DNA from: Cercospora beticola
Taxonomy: Eukaryota; Ascomycota; Dothideomycetes; Mycosphaerellales; Mycosphaerellaceae
DNA length: 64,000 nucleotides
Direction of reading: 5' to 3'
NCBI RefSeq assembly: GCF_033473495.1
Contig: NC_088941.1
Location: 2,728,001 to 2,792,000, forward strand
Of this stretch, positions 50,890 to 62,300 are shown one piece after another. Each line of letters starts with the position of its first letter. Position 1 is the stretch's first letter. Under the pieces are notes generated by a model. It was given only the letters and a program-made list of their open reading frames with translations. It had not been told where the DNA came from and did not search any database. The position numbers were made by a program, and so were the translations under genes.

Positions 50890-51983
50890 TCAAAATGCCG
50901 CGACAATCCTCCCAATCGCCAGTCCCAACGCCCTCTGAATTCTGATTCCAGGATGAATGAAGTCTCTCCATAGACATGGCTGTCCATCTGGTGAGCTGAA
51001 ACAAGTCGCATTCGGCACCCCAAAAGTCCTCGGATTATCCAAGTACTGATTGAACGTCGACGTGTGATCGAAAATTCGTGATCGGGCGGCCGGGAACCTC
51101 TGAGCGAAAGTCTGATTGCCTGCGATCATTTGTGAGTTCCAATAAGAGATAGCTCGGGCAACGTCAGCTGCGTTGCTGGAGTTGCCGTAGTCGAAGACGG
51201 GGGCGCGGTTGATGGCTATCATTCACAATCAGCACTCTTGTTTCGGAAATTGAACAAGTAAGAAGAAAACTCACGAGGCACTAAAACAGTCAGAAACCTC
51301 CTCGCACCCAAACGATACTGCCTCTCAACCAGTCCCCAATAATCCGCCACATCCGCCCTCAAAATCGGTTCATAAACACTCGCACTATTCCTTCCAGAGT
51401 AAATCTGCACAGCGACATCATTAATGCCGAAAAAGCTGATGAATAGACTGTTCGTGGAATTCCATCCTAGAGAACTTTTATTTCGATTCAGGATTTCGAA
51501 TTGTGCTTGTTGGTCGCGGAAGTCTTTGACGGGGCCTTGGACGATGTATTGTTGGGAGAATTGAGCTCGGCTGTAGTTTACCGGGTTGGCGCCGACCGCG
51601 GAATTGTAGATTGGGGTTTGGTTGCGGAGGACGTTAGAGGAGACTATGTCAAGGTAGATGTTGCCGCCGGATTGTCGGGCTGGGGAAAGTAAGAGTTGTT
51701 AGCATGAGGTTTGGATTCGGTTGATGGGGATTTTGTGTACCTCCTGGATATATCGGGTTACCGAAAGGATTGCCTGGGGAAGGCTGTGATTGTTGAGAGA
51801 GGCTGAAGCCTGTTGCTGTATATGAATCGCCGCTGTACAACGCCTTTGGTTAATTGAGCTAATTCTTGCTCGGAAAGTGTCTGATGACAAACAGGTCACC
51901 TACAATGTGAAAAGATATCTCCATTGCTGAGCGTGCACCACCGACGCAAGCAAACAAACAAAGAAGAGAGCCACGGAAGTCAT
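50890..51983 (-). CDS. Secreted GDSL/SGNH esterase
   Basis: Four exons: 51983-51904, 51832-51741, 51679-51275 and 51215-50890; 300 residues. All three introns (71, 61 and 59 nt) have GT…AG ends; donors are GTAGGT, GTACAC and GTGAGT. The signal peptide is MTSVALFFVCLLASVVHA, with the mature protein starting QQWRY. Block I is TFGDSYTATGF with the nucleophile Ser30. Block III (FFGINDVA) carries the oxyanion Asn, and block V (RDFIHPG) the Asp and His. This is the fungal carbohydrate-esterase/lipase-like SGNH group often secreted on plant cell walls. The substrate is unknown. The first exon is needed to make the GDSY motif whole, which supports the splice model. Confidence 0.9.
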
Positions 51984-52551
51984 CACGAAAACAAGTACAA
52001 GTAAGAGAGATGCAGAGACGCATTCCAGGAACGACGAGGTTTACATTCTTGACATCTTGCCATGGCCTCCGACCGTGGATGGCGTCGGGCAAAATGAATC
52101 GTGTCTGGACGCATGGGGAAATGTATCCTTCGTGGCAGTCTTGTCGCTCTTGTACCGACCAATGAATATGTTTCGCATCGCGGCTGGCTTTCCATGCGAT
52201 CGCATCTGGAAGGGTCGAGACGCCACGAGGCTTGAACGCTAGACCAGATGAAGTTGTTGCAAGCTGCTTTATAACACGTGGGAAGCCAACACAATTTCTA
52301 GAGAAAGAGGCTTGACGATTTAATACCTGTAACCAGATCGTGCTATAGAGAAACAGACAGTATGATTAGACGGATTCGGGATCTCGAGAGGCGTTTCTTG
52401 CTCGGTTCTGGTGTCAGAATCCAGACACTTCTCTGACGTCCTTCTCTTTTCGGCTGGTCTCGCAGCGCGACTGACGGCACACTTTGGAAGATGTTGAAAA
52501 TTCGAAGCCTGTTTCATGTGCTGACCATGAGCGTCGTCTCTGACTAGATAA

Positions 52552-52687
52552 CCGTGGATACCTCTGAATGCAACCACCTCTGAGTGCAACCGCAGGTCGC
52601 TAGCCAATCAGCAAAGCTTTTCATGGATCGAGAGCCAATCTAGTTAGGCGCTTGCACTCAGAGGTCGTTGCATTCATTATATCCACG
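52552..52687. repeat. Imperfect inverted repeat, ~38-bp arms
   Basis: The left arm at 52552-52589 contains CCGTGGATA, TGAATGCAAC and ACCTCTGAGTGCAA in order. The right arm at 52652-52687 is its reverse complement with a few mismatches. The ~62-base loop contains two CCAATC motifs. It may be a foldback or miniature inverted-repeat element. Confidence 0.75.
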
Positions 52688-52726
52688 GATGCAGTCTTGT
52701 CTTGAGAAGCAGCTTCCAAGGAGGAC

Positions 52727-52742
52727 GGTTAGGGTTAGGGTT
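52727..52742 (+). repeat. Interstitial telomere-type repeat
   Basis: GGTTAGGGTTAGGGTT, about two and a half TTAGGG units, 40 bases after the inverted repeat. It is short enough to be chance, but its position next to an inverted repeat is notable. Confidence 0.6.
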
Positions 52743-53161
52743 GTAGACAGTGCGACGAAGCCGCGAGTGGAGCAGCCCAGAATCTGGAAGCTGCAAGCTC
52801 AGGCAGCTCATGGACGTGTAGTCAAGAGCAATAATGTCATGTCCATTGTGTCTTGGAAAGATAGTTGGAAAACGGCAATTGTGGGTGCAAAGGTGTGCAC
52901 AACATCGTAGAATTGGCTTGGTGAAGCTGACCAACACAGCATCAACAATGTCGTGGGAAGCACGAACGATGCGGCATAAGTAGCCGCACAAACGTACGTT
53001 CACCCCGAGCATCGCACACCCGCTATCTCGCAAACAACAAAATGGATGCTACGTGTTCCAATTCATGACAAGTACGAAAGAGCGTTGTGCTGTAGAAAGA
53101 GGACCACAAATGCGAAGCTGAACCTCACCAAACTTCACGAACCACAACTCCATCCAACGAC

Positions 53162-54148
53162 ATGAAGGTAGCCATCCTGCAATTCAATCCTCGCCTCGGC
53201 GAAGTAGAAGCCAACATCAGCCACGCCAACGAACTACTCTCAAGATGTCTCGCCAACATAGAGCTCCTGGTCCTTCCTGAGATGGCCTTCACAGGCTACA
53301 ACTTCCCCTCAACCGAAGCCATATCGCCATATCTGGAACCCACAACCAGCGGCCCAACAACGCAATGGGCAATTAAGACCGCCCAAGAACGACAATGTCA
53401 CGTAATAGTAGGCTATCCCGAGAAGACAGTTCCCTCGCCCAACGATCCTCTTGGAACAGCATCCCAAAATTTCAACGCCACAGTCACGGTATCGCCCACT
53501 GGCAAGGTCATAGCCACCTACCGCAAATCCTTCCTCTACTATACAGACGAGACTTGGGCGACTGAAGGATTCCGCTCCGCTGCAACCGGTATGCCATTCT
53601 ATGCATCACATCTTCCAGCACTCGGGCAAGTTGGACATGGAATTTGCATGGACATCAATCCCTACCGCTTCGAATCCCCTTGGACAAACTACGAATTCGC
53701 CACGACGATGCTCAAGAATCAATGCCGGCTGGTCATATTGAGCATGGCGTGGCTGACACGTCTGACGCCCGAAGATACTGCGACGAGTCCAGAAAGTCCG
53801 GATATGGAGACTGTGGCATATTGGTTGGAGAGATTCTGGCCGTTTGTGGATAGTGCGCCACAGGAACCGATTGTGGTTGTGTTTGCGAATCGGTGTGGGA
53901 GTGAGGGGAGTGGGAAGGGTTTGATGAAGATGGAGCACGGCGAGACGATTGAGATGGGGGATCGCGTGGCGTATGCGGGGTCGAGTTGTGTGATGAGGTT
54001 TCAAGACGGGACTGTGAAGTTGTGGGAGAGGGCTGATGGGAAGGGGAAGGGTGATGTTGGGTTGCTGGGGAAGGGAGAGGAGGGTGTACTAGTGGTTGAT
54101 ACTGGTATTCAGGCCAGTTTCTTGCTGCAGCAGAAGGGCGGTGCTTGA
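53162..54148 (+). CDS. NTA1: N-terminal amidase (nitrilase superfamily)
   Basis: Deamidates N-terminal Asn and Gln as the first step of one branch of the N-degron pathway. 328 residues, intronless, ATG at 53162 (ACGACATGAAG). The nitrilase triad is seen as Glu40 in LPEMAFTGYN, Lys122 in YRKSFLYY and Cys162 in GICMDINPY. The last motif is typical of NTA1 rather than other nitrilases. It is shorter than the yeast protein (457 residues), as in other filamentous fungi. No targeting signal is obvious. Confidence 0.92.
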   Translation: MKVAILQFNPRLGEVEANISHANELLSRCLANIELLVLPEMAFTGYNFPSTEAISPYLEPTTSGPTTQWAIKTAQERQCHVIVGYPEKTVPSPNDPLGTASQNFNATVTVSPTGKVIATYRKSFLYYTDETWATEGFRSAATGMPFYASHLPALGQVGHGICMDINPYRFESPWTNYEFATTMLKNQCRLVILSMAWLTRLTPEDTATSPESPDMETVAYWLERFWPFVDSAPQEPIVVVFANRCGSEGSGKGLMKMEHGETIEMGDRVAYAGSSCVMRFQDGTVKLWERADGKGKGDVGLLGKGEEGVLVVDTGIQASFLLQQKGGA

Positions 54149-54845
54149 ACGTGGAAGACAGACCAGTGTGCTTCATTTAGCGAAGGCGTTGGTGCTGGCG
54201 TGATTGACCAAGGGTCGTGCCTACTGTACTTCGTTTGCAATTGCTTCTTCAGACAGAGTGCAACGGCGAGTCCAGTTAGTCAGGATTGAAGTGCCCGACC
54301 TCGTTGAGAAGTGCACGCCATCGGCGATCATGTCCAGACGAGAGGGCGAGCGGCACGAAGTATGTCCATACTGTGCAAACAGATACGTTGAGGCAACAGC
54401 AGACAGGACATGGGAGCGCGCGGTCACTGGACACCGGTACTTGTCCCATCCCCCGACCTTCACAGCACGTATGCCTCAGTCCACGATGCGAGAAGGCACA
54501 AAGTATCACGAAATCCCAGATCCTTTTCGAAGCTTTCTCATTGCAAGTCCGCTATCTCCAGCAAACGACTCATGCCATAGCCAGCATTCGAAGGCAGCAT
54601 TCCATCGCGCCCGACGCGATATGTAATCTAACGCCCGATGTTCCCTGGTAACGCAATGCAGAAAGCTCCTTCATTTTCGTTCTGTCAGAGTCCGCTGTAG
54701 CCCCATTTTCAGAGCAGCTTCCCCAAAAGGTGAAGCCACCAGCATCCTCCTCGCGATCGTGATGAGTCGTTGGTGTAATCGCAAAATGCCGCTTTGTCGT
54801 TTCCGCTGAGAGAGAGCGGCTTCGGTCGTGACGGGGGCGAGTCGC
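54149..54845. other. Intergenic stretch between NTA1 and RPL39
   Basis: Convergent 3' flanks of nearly 700 bases. Overlapping short frames on both strands show no family features. No small RNA gene was recognised, but a snoRNA could not be excluded by eye. Confidence 0.45.
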
Positions 54846-55156
54846 TTAGATACCAATGCGAGTCTTGCGCCAGTGTCGTCGCTTGGCGTTGTAGCTGGGA
54901 GATGTTAGTCATTGTCCTGGGTATCAAGTCCGCCCTCCATCGCTATCTCCTGCGCTCGGCGCTCTCGTATCGGTGAGGGTAATCGTACCGGATGGTGTTG
55001 CCAGTCCTCAAACGGATCCACTGAGGAATTGGGCGGTTTTGCTTCTGCGCCTTTGCGAGCTTCTGCTTCGTGCGGAAAGTCTTGTGGGACTGTCGGGCGG
55101 TCTCGTTAGCATGCGATGAACACTGTCACTGCATTCGGCGCAGTACGTACAGGCAT
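54846..55156 (-). CDS. RPL39: 60S ribosomal protein L39 (eL39)
   Basis: Three exons: 55156-55151, 55089-54989 and 54894-54846; 51 residues, exactly the family length. Exon 1 is only six bases (ATG CCT). Introns of 61 and 94 nt have GTACGT/GTACGA donors and CTAAC branch sites. The product runs from [20 protein letters not shown] through [14 protein letters not shown] to [15 protein letters not shown], matching eL39 along its whole length. It is very basic and lines the ribosome exit tunnel. It is easily missed because no single open frame covers it. Confidence 0.96.
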
Positions 55157-55460
55157 CTTGACGGTGTTGTGCCTTTTTCCTTCGCTGGGCGTGTGTCGTC
55201 AACTTCGTGGTCGCTTCTTCGACAGATGGATTTGGATGTGGCCAAGCCGGCAACTGCCAGCCGAAAAGTCTGTGCGCGCTTTTCAGGCAACAAGGCGCCA
55301 ACGTTTTGCTCGTTGTCCATCGCGACCGGCACTATTTGGGCCGATGTCATAGTGCTCCAGGTCTTTTTGAAAGAATGAAATGTCAGAAAACAAGACCTAA
55401 CGTTTACAGCACAACTGTTTTCAGAAGCATCACGAAGCACCTCGGAAAATAAAATCAAAA
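55157..55460. promoter_or_regulatory. Divergent promoter of RPL39 and the Spo12-like gene
   Basis: About 300 bases between the two start codons. No clear TATA box. The RPL39 side has pyrimidine tracts as often seen at ribosomal-protein genes. Confidence 0.4.
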
Positions 55461-55895
55461 ATGTCTCAACCACAATTCGCCGCTCTGACTGACCGCGATG
55501 TCAACACTCAAATCAACTCCAACGGCGGCAATGCCCAGAACGAGAAGATGCAAGGCGAACAGCATAAGGCTGTTTCTGGATTGAATGGGTACGGAAAACA
55601 TGCATAACACCAGGATCTCGACACAAGAAATCTGACCAAAGTTACACAACAGCAAAGCCAGCGGCACATACGTCTCACCTTCAGACGCCATCCTCAGCCC
55701 AGCCAGCCAGAAACTCGCAGGCTTCAAGCAGAGACAGATCAACAAGCAGTACGCATTCTCAAAATCTCCTTTCCAGAAGCAAGACTAACACAATTTCCCA
55801 GATCCAACAACTCCAAACCAACAGCCCGCTCCCTCTTCTCCCGCACCGCCAGCAGCGTTAGCCAGCTCGAAGACGCGGACGACATCAAGCAGTAG
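55461..55895 (+). CDS. Small Spo12-like protein
   Basis: Three exons: 55461-55588, 55653-55748 and 55802-55895; 105 residues. Introns of 64 and 53 nt have GTACGG/GTACGC donors, CTGACC/CTAACA branch sites and CAG acceptors. The middle exon encodes SPSDAILSPASQKLAGFKQR, which resembles the short conserved motif of the Spo12 family (mitotic-exit regulators with an SPxxxxLSPxxxKL pattern). The N-terminus is Asn/Gln-rich and the C-terminus SRTASSVSQLEDADDIKQ is acidic. The motif is short, so the family call is tentative; the three-exon structure is well supported. Confidence 0.65.
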
Positions 55896-56281
55896 ACTAC
55901 ATCGCTCGAGCAGCAGTCTTCTCTTTCAAGGCTAGATTTGTACAACACCACACCCTCCGATGAAACTGGACACCACGACTACCACTGGACACGACAACGA
56001 CACCTGGGAACAGGAAGCTACAACCACTACGACTCAAAAGTAGCAGCTTCTACCTTTTTCTTCTTCTACAACGATACCCACAAATAATGAAAATGGAATA
56101 TACAAGTCTCTCTGCCTTTGGGCGAGAGCATGGCGTTCGGAAGGGGCGGGGAAGACGAGTGTTTATTCAGCCCGGAAGGCAGTGAGGGAACTGCTTGTGG
56201 GATGGTCATGGAACACCACACTCTCTTTTCCATTTCGTTTTTCATAGATTCAGACTGGCATGAGAGACAGAACAATGCAAT
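55896..56281. other. 3' flank of the Spo12-like gene, nothing else seen
   Basis: Contains a CGACTACCACTGGACACGAC-type stretch and pyrimidine runs. No supported gene. Confidence 0.5.
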
Positions 56282-56509
56282 TCAAAGATGAAACGCAGGC
56301 TTGAGGTAACGACCTCGCCATCGTTCAAAATTACGTTCGCTATTCTTGCACGCTTTCAACTGCCATGCAACTAGTTCCTGAGCATGCTCTTCGCCATGGC
56401 TTCGCTCATGTAGAATCCAAGTCCTACCATTGAGCGCGGCATATTGTTGATCTATACTCAACAGCGCTCGAAACATTTCTTCCCGCTCAATATGTTGCTC
56501 GCTGTCCAT
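56282..56509 (-). CDS. Small hypothetical protein, uncertain
   Basis: 75 residues from the ATG at 56509, immediately downstream (18 bases) of the stop of the next minus-strand gene. It is charged and helical (EREEMFRALLSIDQQYAALN, RNFERWRGRYL). It could be a real short gene, or part of that gene's 3' UTR. No family is recognised. Confidence 0.3.
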   Translation of the reverse strand: MDSEQHIEREEMFRALLSIDQQYAALNGRTWILHERSHGEEHAQELVAWQLKACKNSERNFERWRGRYLKPAFHL

Positions 56510-56527
56510 CGATCACGTCTCCGTACA

Positions 56528-58661
56528 TTACAAAGTTTGGCCGGCACGAACATCGCCTCCATTGACTGCATTGATCACAGCCGCTGCGCCTGGATTCAGC
56601 ACTCCGTTCTCCAGTGGAGCTGATGCAAGACTGGGTTGTTCCACTGCCGGGACGAGGACTTGCGGAGACTTCTTGGGCGAGACTGGCGTCAAAGTGTGGA
56701 TGGCACCAGACGATGGCGGTGCAGTGGTGATGACCTTGGACTCCGCAGCTCCTTCGATGGCATCGCCATTCGTAGTAGCAATAGATGCCGCTGCGACACC
56801 ATTGCCTGCTTTCTCCTCTGGCGCTTCAAGACGCTCGCATGTTAGCCCATCCTCCTGAGGCCTAGGTGGACTAGTTGGTGGCGTATCACGCGAGCGGCCG
56901 AGTGTGCTGTGCGGTAGCTTCAGCTTCACCACCAGGCTTCTGGTCGAATCGTCACCATCGTCCTCTTCATCGTCCTCACTACGTTCCGAATCGGCGTCTG
57001 GGGCGTCTGGAGCGTCGTCCATGTCTTCGTCCTCGTTTTGGTCCGAATTCCATTCTTCGCCGCTTGCTGCGGCATCGTCTTCATCACTCATCTCGTCAAT
57101 GTCGTTGTACCCCTCGATGTGCTTTCGCTTTCTTGGATTCGTGACAGCATAGTTGACATTGCGGTTTCCCCGTGATGGTCTGCCATTCGGTTTGACAGGA
57201 TCAGAGTCGTCCGTTCCGGCACGCTGAGACCGCCCTTCGGTATCATACTCAGGGCCGAGCTCGTCAGTACTCATGACATTCGTGCTTAGCAAAGATTCGC
57301 CGTATTCCCCACGCTGCGGTTTGTTGATCTGACGACCAGAGGCAGTGTACTGTGGACCACTTTCGAAAGGCGTGCTCCTGGCCGACTGATGCCGGGTCGA
57401 TCGACGTGTAGAGGTAGCGTCTGAGTCGTCTTCGACATCTTCGTCATAGGTATACCGCATCCGCTTGCCGCGTGTCCGACCTTCGTAGATGCCAAACCCA
57501 GGCTCTGGTCTCGTGAACGCAGCGCGACGCTGTTGCCGATATATGCGGCGGTTTCGCTTCTCTTCCGTGGCCTCGAACATGGGCACAGCATTGTTGATCT
57601 TCACTGCCAGCGTGCGAGCCTTTTGTGTTCCATCAATCTTCTCCAGCTTCTCTGCCAATGCCTTCGCCTCGTCTATCGTGCCTGCTTGGCTGTACCAATG
57701 TGCATTCCTAGTATGCCTGCTGCCCTCCCTGTAGATCCTGAAGCTCGTGTCGTCCAGACCTTGCACCAGGAAGTAGCGTCTGTTGTCCCCGTCGTTGCCC
57801 CAAGGCTGCACGGAGAGGGGCTGGTTCTGATCGTCGTTATGGCGCTGTTGCTTGTATTTATCCTTGATGATTCCTGAGATCAGCTCAGAGGATCCAAGAG
57901 CCCAGATGATCAATGTGCGGAGCAGATTGAGCTAGAGTAACATTAGTAACATGGAATGGCTTCTCGTGTCAAGAATAACGTACTCGCTCGCTGGGCGACA
58001 TGTTATTGAAGTCCTTGCCGCCATGCAGCGGGTTGTGTCCCTCCCACTTGTGCGGCCACTGGCTCTTGTGCGAAAGCATTGCTTCCTCTAGTGCGCGTCC
58101 GTATGAGGTTCGCCTACGCGCGAGCATTCTCGTTAGCCATTGTCCGTACTCCGTTGTAGTTTGTTTCCCTTCTTGCTCTTGACTTTTCCATCTCGTGTCT
58201 GGGTGGGACCTACTCGACCGGCTTCTTTCTGTTCAGCACCAAGCCTAGCAATGCACAAAGCAAGTGCTGTATTTCTGGGCTCGGAATGCTGTCGACCACT
58301 CCTCGTTCAATATCCTGCGGTCCAAACTGCGGGCATTTGCCAGGAAAGGCTTCGTTGAAGCGTGAGCGGAACATTACGATGAACTACAAGAAATATTAGT
58401 GAGCGCGACAGAGAGGCTTCGCACGCGTTTTGAACGCGCCAATTCGCGTCAAAGTGGTCGCCAACGTACTGCAATGTCCGGGTTATCTGCTAGTACTTCT
58501 TCATGCGGCGGCGAAGGCTCTCTCTTTGGCCTGGGAGGTGAGGCCTTTGGCGGAGGAGCAGCCAACTTGGTCGCCTTTTTCGCTTTGAGGAAAATGGGCG
58601 CGAGCTTCTTGACCTCCTCTTCTGGCGCCTCTGACAGGCTGCTGTCACTGTCGGAGTCCAT
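56528..58661 (-). CDS. Nuclear WHIM/DDT-like protein
   Basis: Four exons: 58661-58470, 58383-58214, 58113-57984 and 57931-56528; 631 residues. Introns are 86, 100 and 52 nt with GTACGT/GTAGGT donors and CTAAC or CTAAT branch sites. Exon 1 is acidic then Lys/Pro-rich. Exons 2-4 encode a helical domain (FIVMFRSRFNEAFPGKCPQF; HLLCALLGLVLNRKKPVE; LNLLRTLIIWALGSSELI) of the kind in DDT/WHIM chromatin-remodelling subunits. The block NRRYFLVQGLDDTSFRIYRE follows, then a WYSQAGTIDEAKAL segment. The C-terminal half is disordered, with an acidic stretch (DSERSEDDEEDDGDDS) and NPRKRKH as a likely nuclear signal. The family is inferred from the order of blocks; the splice model is strong because the domain only reads through after joining. 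Confidence 0.8.
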
Positions 58662-59910
58662 CGTGGGAGGTGTTGTGTTGTGGGTGGTGGTTGTGTTGGA
58701 TGAAGACGAGATGTCGCGAAGCCGAAGTTGGGCTTTGAAGTTGGAGATCAAGGGAGAGAACGTCACATTTCTGAACGACTCAAGGAGACTTCCGAGCCAA
58801 TGACAGCGCGGCAGCAAGGCAGGAAGTAGTGAACGAGAACGTGATTGTTTGCTAGTCGAATGGCTATGGAAATAGAGATTACAAAGGGCGGTCGATTTCG
58901 CAAAAGCGATTTGTTGCGATCTCGATTGACGTCCTGTCGCAATGGTCATGCAGTATGAGTTTCGTGGAGATGCTCATGAAGTATACTGCGGATGCCAAGC
59001 TGAACGTTGGGTCATTACTGCTGAGCATCGTGAAGCTCCGGTCACACAGCTGAAGGCTTCTGTTTCCTTGAAAGGCCCTCGCGCTCATCGAACGAGATCC
59101 AAGTGTCTTGGAGTGCTTGCCAGACTGCGCGTTGCAGCAGTCTTTGGCTCAATTGCCACCACTGGGCTTGAGGTTTGAAAGAATTCCATAGCCAAGGGAG
59201 TCTAATCTTTGAAGCATATGAGAAACATTTTTAAGCTCCATCAGCCCTGATGGATGCACGCGAGCAGAGCTCCAGGCCTCGGGGGGCTTCTGCACGCCAT
59301 TCAGTAGTTTGGGCATGGAATCATCGTGGCTGCTGTCCATCTTCTATCGATGCGTCGATGGAGTCTTGATATTTGATGCGTTTGAGGTATCGCGTCTGGC
59401 TCCCCAGCTCATGATGCGAAAACGCCGATCCTGAACTTTCGCCTCGCGTTGGCCACAAGCTTGTGTTTGCAGATGCAGAAGCATGAAGTTCACACGGAAA
59501 ACTTCGCGAAACTTCGCAATAATCACGGATACCATATAATGGTGACATCTTGATGATATTTTGGCCGCGTTCTTCATGTATAGCCTGAGCGGTGCGATAT
59601 CATGGCGGGTGAGTAGGCGAGTCTATCAATATTAGCATCAAAAGTTTCGCGTGAGTTATCGGGAGACAATGGAAGCCTGCATAGACGGTGAAGATGAGTG
59701 TGTGTGGAAGTCAAGACGCGATGAGATGCGAGAAAGAGTTTGGTGGAGGAGTAGGAAGTTGTGGTGATGCACCAAATCTTGCTGCCTGAGGCGCGAAGAA
59801 CGCACTTTCTCGCCGATCGCGCTTGGCATTCTTTCCACACGAGCAGAATTAAGCGCAGTCAACTTCACGACTGTCTACACCCATCGACCAAGACAACAAC
59901 AACCGCCACC
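58662..59910. other. Intergenic stretch with two doubtful short frames
   Basis: About 1.25 kb. ATG-started frames of 78 residues (58942-59178, +) and 63 residues (59340-59149, -) show no family features. Towards the end lie the promoter and leader of RPL2. No repeats recognised. Confidence 0.4.
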
Positions 59911-60882
59911 ATGGGTCGTGTCATTCGTGAGTGACACCGATACAACAGGAGGTGGACAGCGGAAACTACGAGGACGAAAATGCATACAGCCGACGCTCAA
60001 TGCGACTGCAATCCTCGCCTTGTTTCCACTGCCGACCTCTTGCCTCCATTGGCGACGAACACATACTTACAGCAGTGCAGGCAACCAGAGAAAAGGTCGC
60101 GGCTCGATCTTCACGGCCAACACCCGCCTCAACAAGGCCCCAGCGAAATTCCGAACCCACGACTTTGCCGAGCGCCAGGGCTACATTCGCGGTGTTGTGA
60201 AGGAGATTGTCCACGATGCAGGCCGTGGCGCACCTCTCGCAAAGGTCGTCTTCCGTGACCCATACCGCTACAAGCTCCACACCGAGACCTTCATCGCCAA
60301 CGAGGGCATGTACACTGGCCAGTTCATCTACGCCGGAAAGAACGCCTCGCTCACGATCGGAAACGTCCTCCCACTCGGCTCCGTCCCAGAAGGTACCGTG
60401 GTCAGCAACGTGGAGGAGAAGGTTGGCGACAGAGGTGCGCTCGGCAGGACGTCTGGAAACTACGTGACCGTCATTGGACACAACCCAGACGAGGGCAAGA
60501 CCCGTGTCAAGCTTCCATCTGGTGCGAAGAAGGTGGTCAAGAGCTCCGTCCGTGGTATGATTGGTATCGTCGCTGGTGGTGGACGTACCGACAAGCCTCT
60601 CCTCAAGGCCTCGCGCGCCAAGCACAAGTTCGCTGTCAAGCGCAACTCATGGCCAAAGACTCGTGGTGTTGCCATGAACCCCGTCGATCACGTAAGAGAT
60701 GCTCAGAGAATAGAGTGCAGGACAAGTGCTAACAATCGTCGTAGCCTCACGGTGGTGGTAACCACCAGCATATTGGTAAGGCCTCGACCATCTCTCGCTA
60801 CGCCGCACAAGGTCAAAAGGCTGGTCTCATTGCTGCCCGGAGAACTGGTCTGTTGCGTGGTACTCAAAAGACCAAGGACTAG
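59911..60882 (+). CDS. RPL2: 60S ribosomal protein L2 (uL2; human RPL8)
   Basis: Core large-subunit protein at the peptidyl-transferase centre. Three exons: 59911-59926, 60081-60691 and 60745-60882; 254 residues, the family length. Exon 1 is 16 bases (MGRVI plus one base). Introns are 154 and 53 nt. The protein reads [60 protein letters not shown] and [19 protein letters not shown], the last being the conserved His-containing loop that the second splice join restores. The C-terminus is [11 protein letters not shown]. Confidence 0.96.
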
Positions 60883-62300
60883 ATGCATCTGGGGCAGTAG
60901 TGGTGTTGGCGTTGCAATGGGTTTGAACTGCGATATGCGCAGCTGTGGCATGGGTTCAAGCGTGGCTATGCAAGCGAAGCGCTACATACCAGGATTCATG
61001 AGCAGATCAAATGAGTTCACGTTCGAAAGAATCCACGCCCTCTTCCCACTCTCCATGGCACGAATGAGCACTTTGCAGGTCATGTATAACATCGGGCCAG
61101 ACCTGAACAATAACGAGTGTTCAAGGGACTGCGTAGGGACCAGGTGGAGAGGACGGCTGTCGAAAAGCTACGTTATCAAGTTCATCTTCACAATGCAGGA
61201 AGGCTCCAAATTTCGTATTCGGGCTATCTTTGTGATTTCTGCGTGTTCGTGATGCGTGCTGCAAATTGTGAATTGCTGGGCTCCAGCAACGTCCCTCGTG
61301 CTCAACACCACAATCAGTGACGGGACCACCTCCCCCAGCAATCAGTGAAATTTGCCGCTCTCGCGTAGAATCGGCATCAGACGATTCCTCCAAATTGTCG
61401 GCGCAGAAACGCCACGCGGTTCAGGCGCTTGTTTCGGTCTAGACAAAGTAGAGGCGAACCAGTGGAGGCACTCGGACCCCTCCTTTCACAAGCAACGCGA
61501 GCGAGGGAGACGAAACTCCAGAAATAAACGCATGCAACTTGCCTCAGCATTCGCTCACCACATCTCGCTCTTTCGTTCACGTCCAGACAGCTGTCTTTCT
61601 CACACTCGTTTCTGAAACTTGAGAATTTTGTTCGTCTAAGCCCCATTGGCCCATCCTCGAACGTGCAGCAAAGCGTCGAGTGTCAGAGAGCTGACGTGGA
61701 TCCGAAACGGCGCTGTTCGTCACTGCTTGTTGCTCGTGCATCCAGGAGAGAGCGGGCGAAACGATAGAAAACGTCACACTCATCACCCTCACCCGCCGAC
61801 AGTTGGTCGTCTACTTTTCTCTCGATCATCACTGATCTCTTGTTGCTGTGCGCCGACGAAACAACGACAGCAGGGGACATTCTGGCATAATTCCTGGCTG
61901 GACTTCTTTGTTCTCACTGAACCTCTTTTCTATCCCACTTCCTCTAACAACTGGAGGGGTAAAATCTTGTGACACCAAACTGCAATTGTTCGAGACATCT
62001 CGCTATTGTCCTATTGTCGAGTGGTTAAGGCAGACTCTAATCGGCGGAACGAGGCCTCTTCCGAATCTGCCGTGCTCACATTTCTCTGCTCGATCCTGAG
62101 CAACCTGGTCGTCAACCACGTCGCGTGAGCAAGAAACAGGTTGTTGCCGACGCATCCCGGCAGCTTTTGGGGCGTTCACGATTACGTCCCACCACAACAT
62201 CAACAACAACATCCACCTTGTCGAGTCCTGGTGATCTCGAGGTCCTCATCCCTTCCACTCGTATCAGCAAGCCGACTGCCCCGGAGCAGCAGCCGACAAG
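60883..62300. other. Intergenic stretch, 1.4 kb, no supported gene
   Basis: 3' flank of RPL2 and a long leader region of the BAR-domain gene. At 62017-62035 TCGAGTGGTTAAGGC resembles a tRNA D-arm, but no matching T-arm follows. No gene is called. Confidence 0.45.

Larger units (their letters stand above)
51984..53161. other. Intergenic stretch with an inverted repeat and telomere-like motif
   Basis: About 1.2 kb between two divergent genes. It holds an imperfect inverted repeat (52552-52687) and a short telomere-type run (52727-52742). No gene is supported on either strand. Confidence 0.55.

Noticed and set aside
62010..62100. tRNA-Leu/Ser-like D-arm (TCGAGTGGTTAAGGC)
   Set aside because: No B-box or T-arm follows and the flanks do not pair as an acceptor stem.
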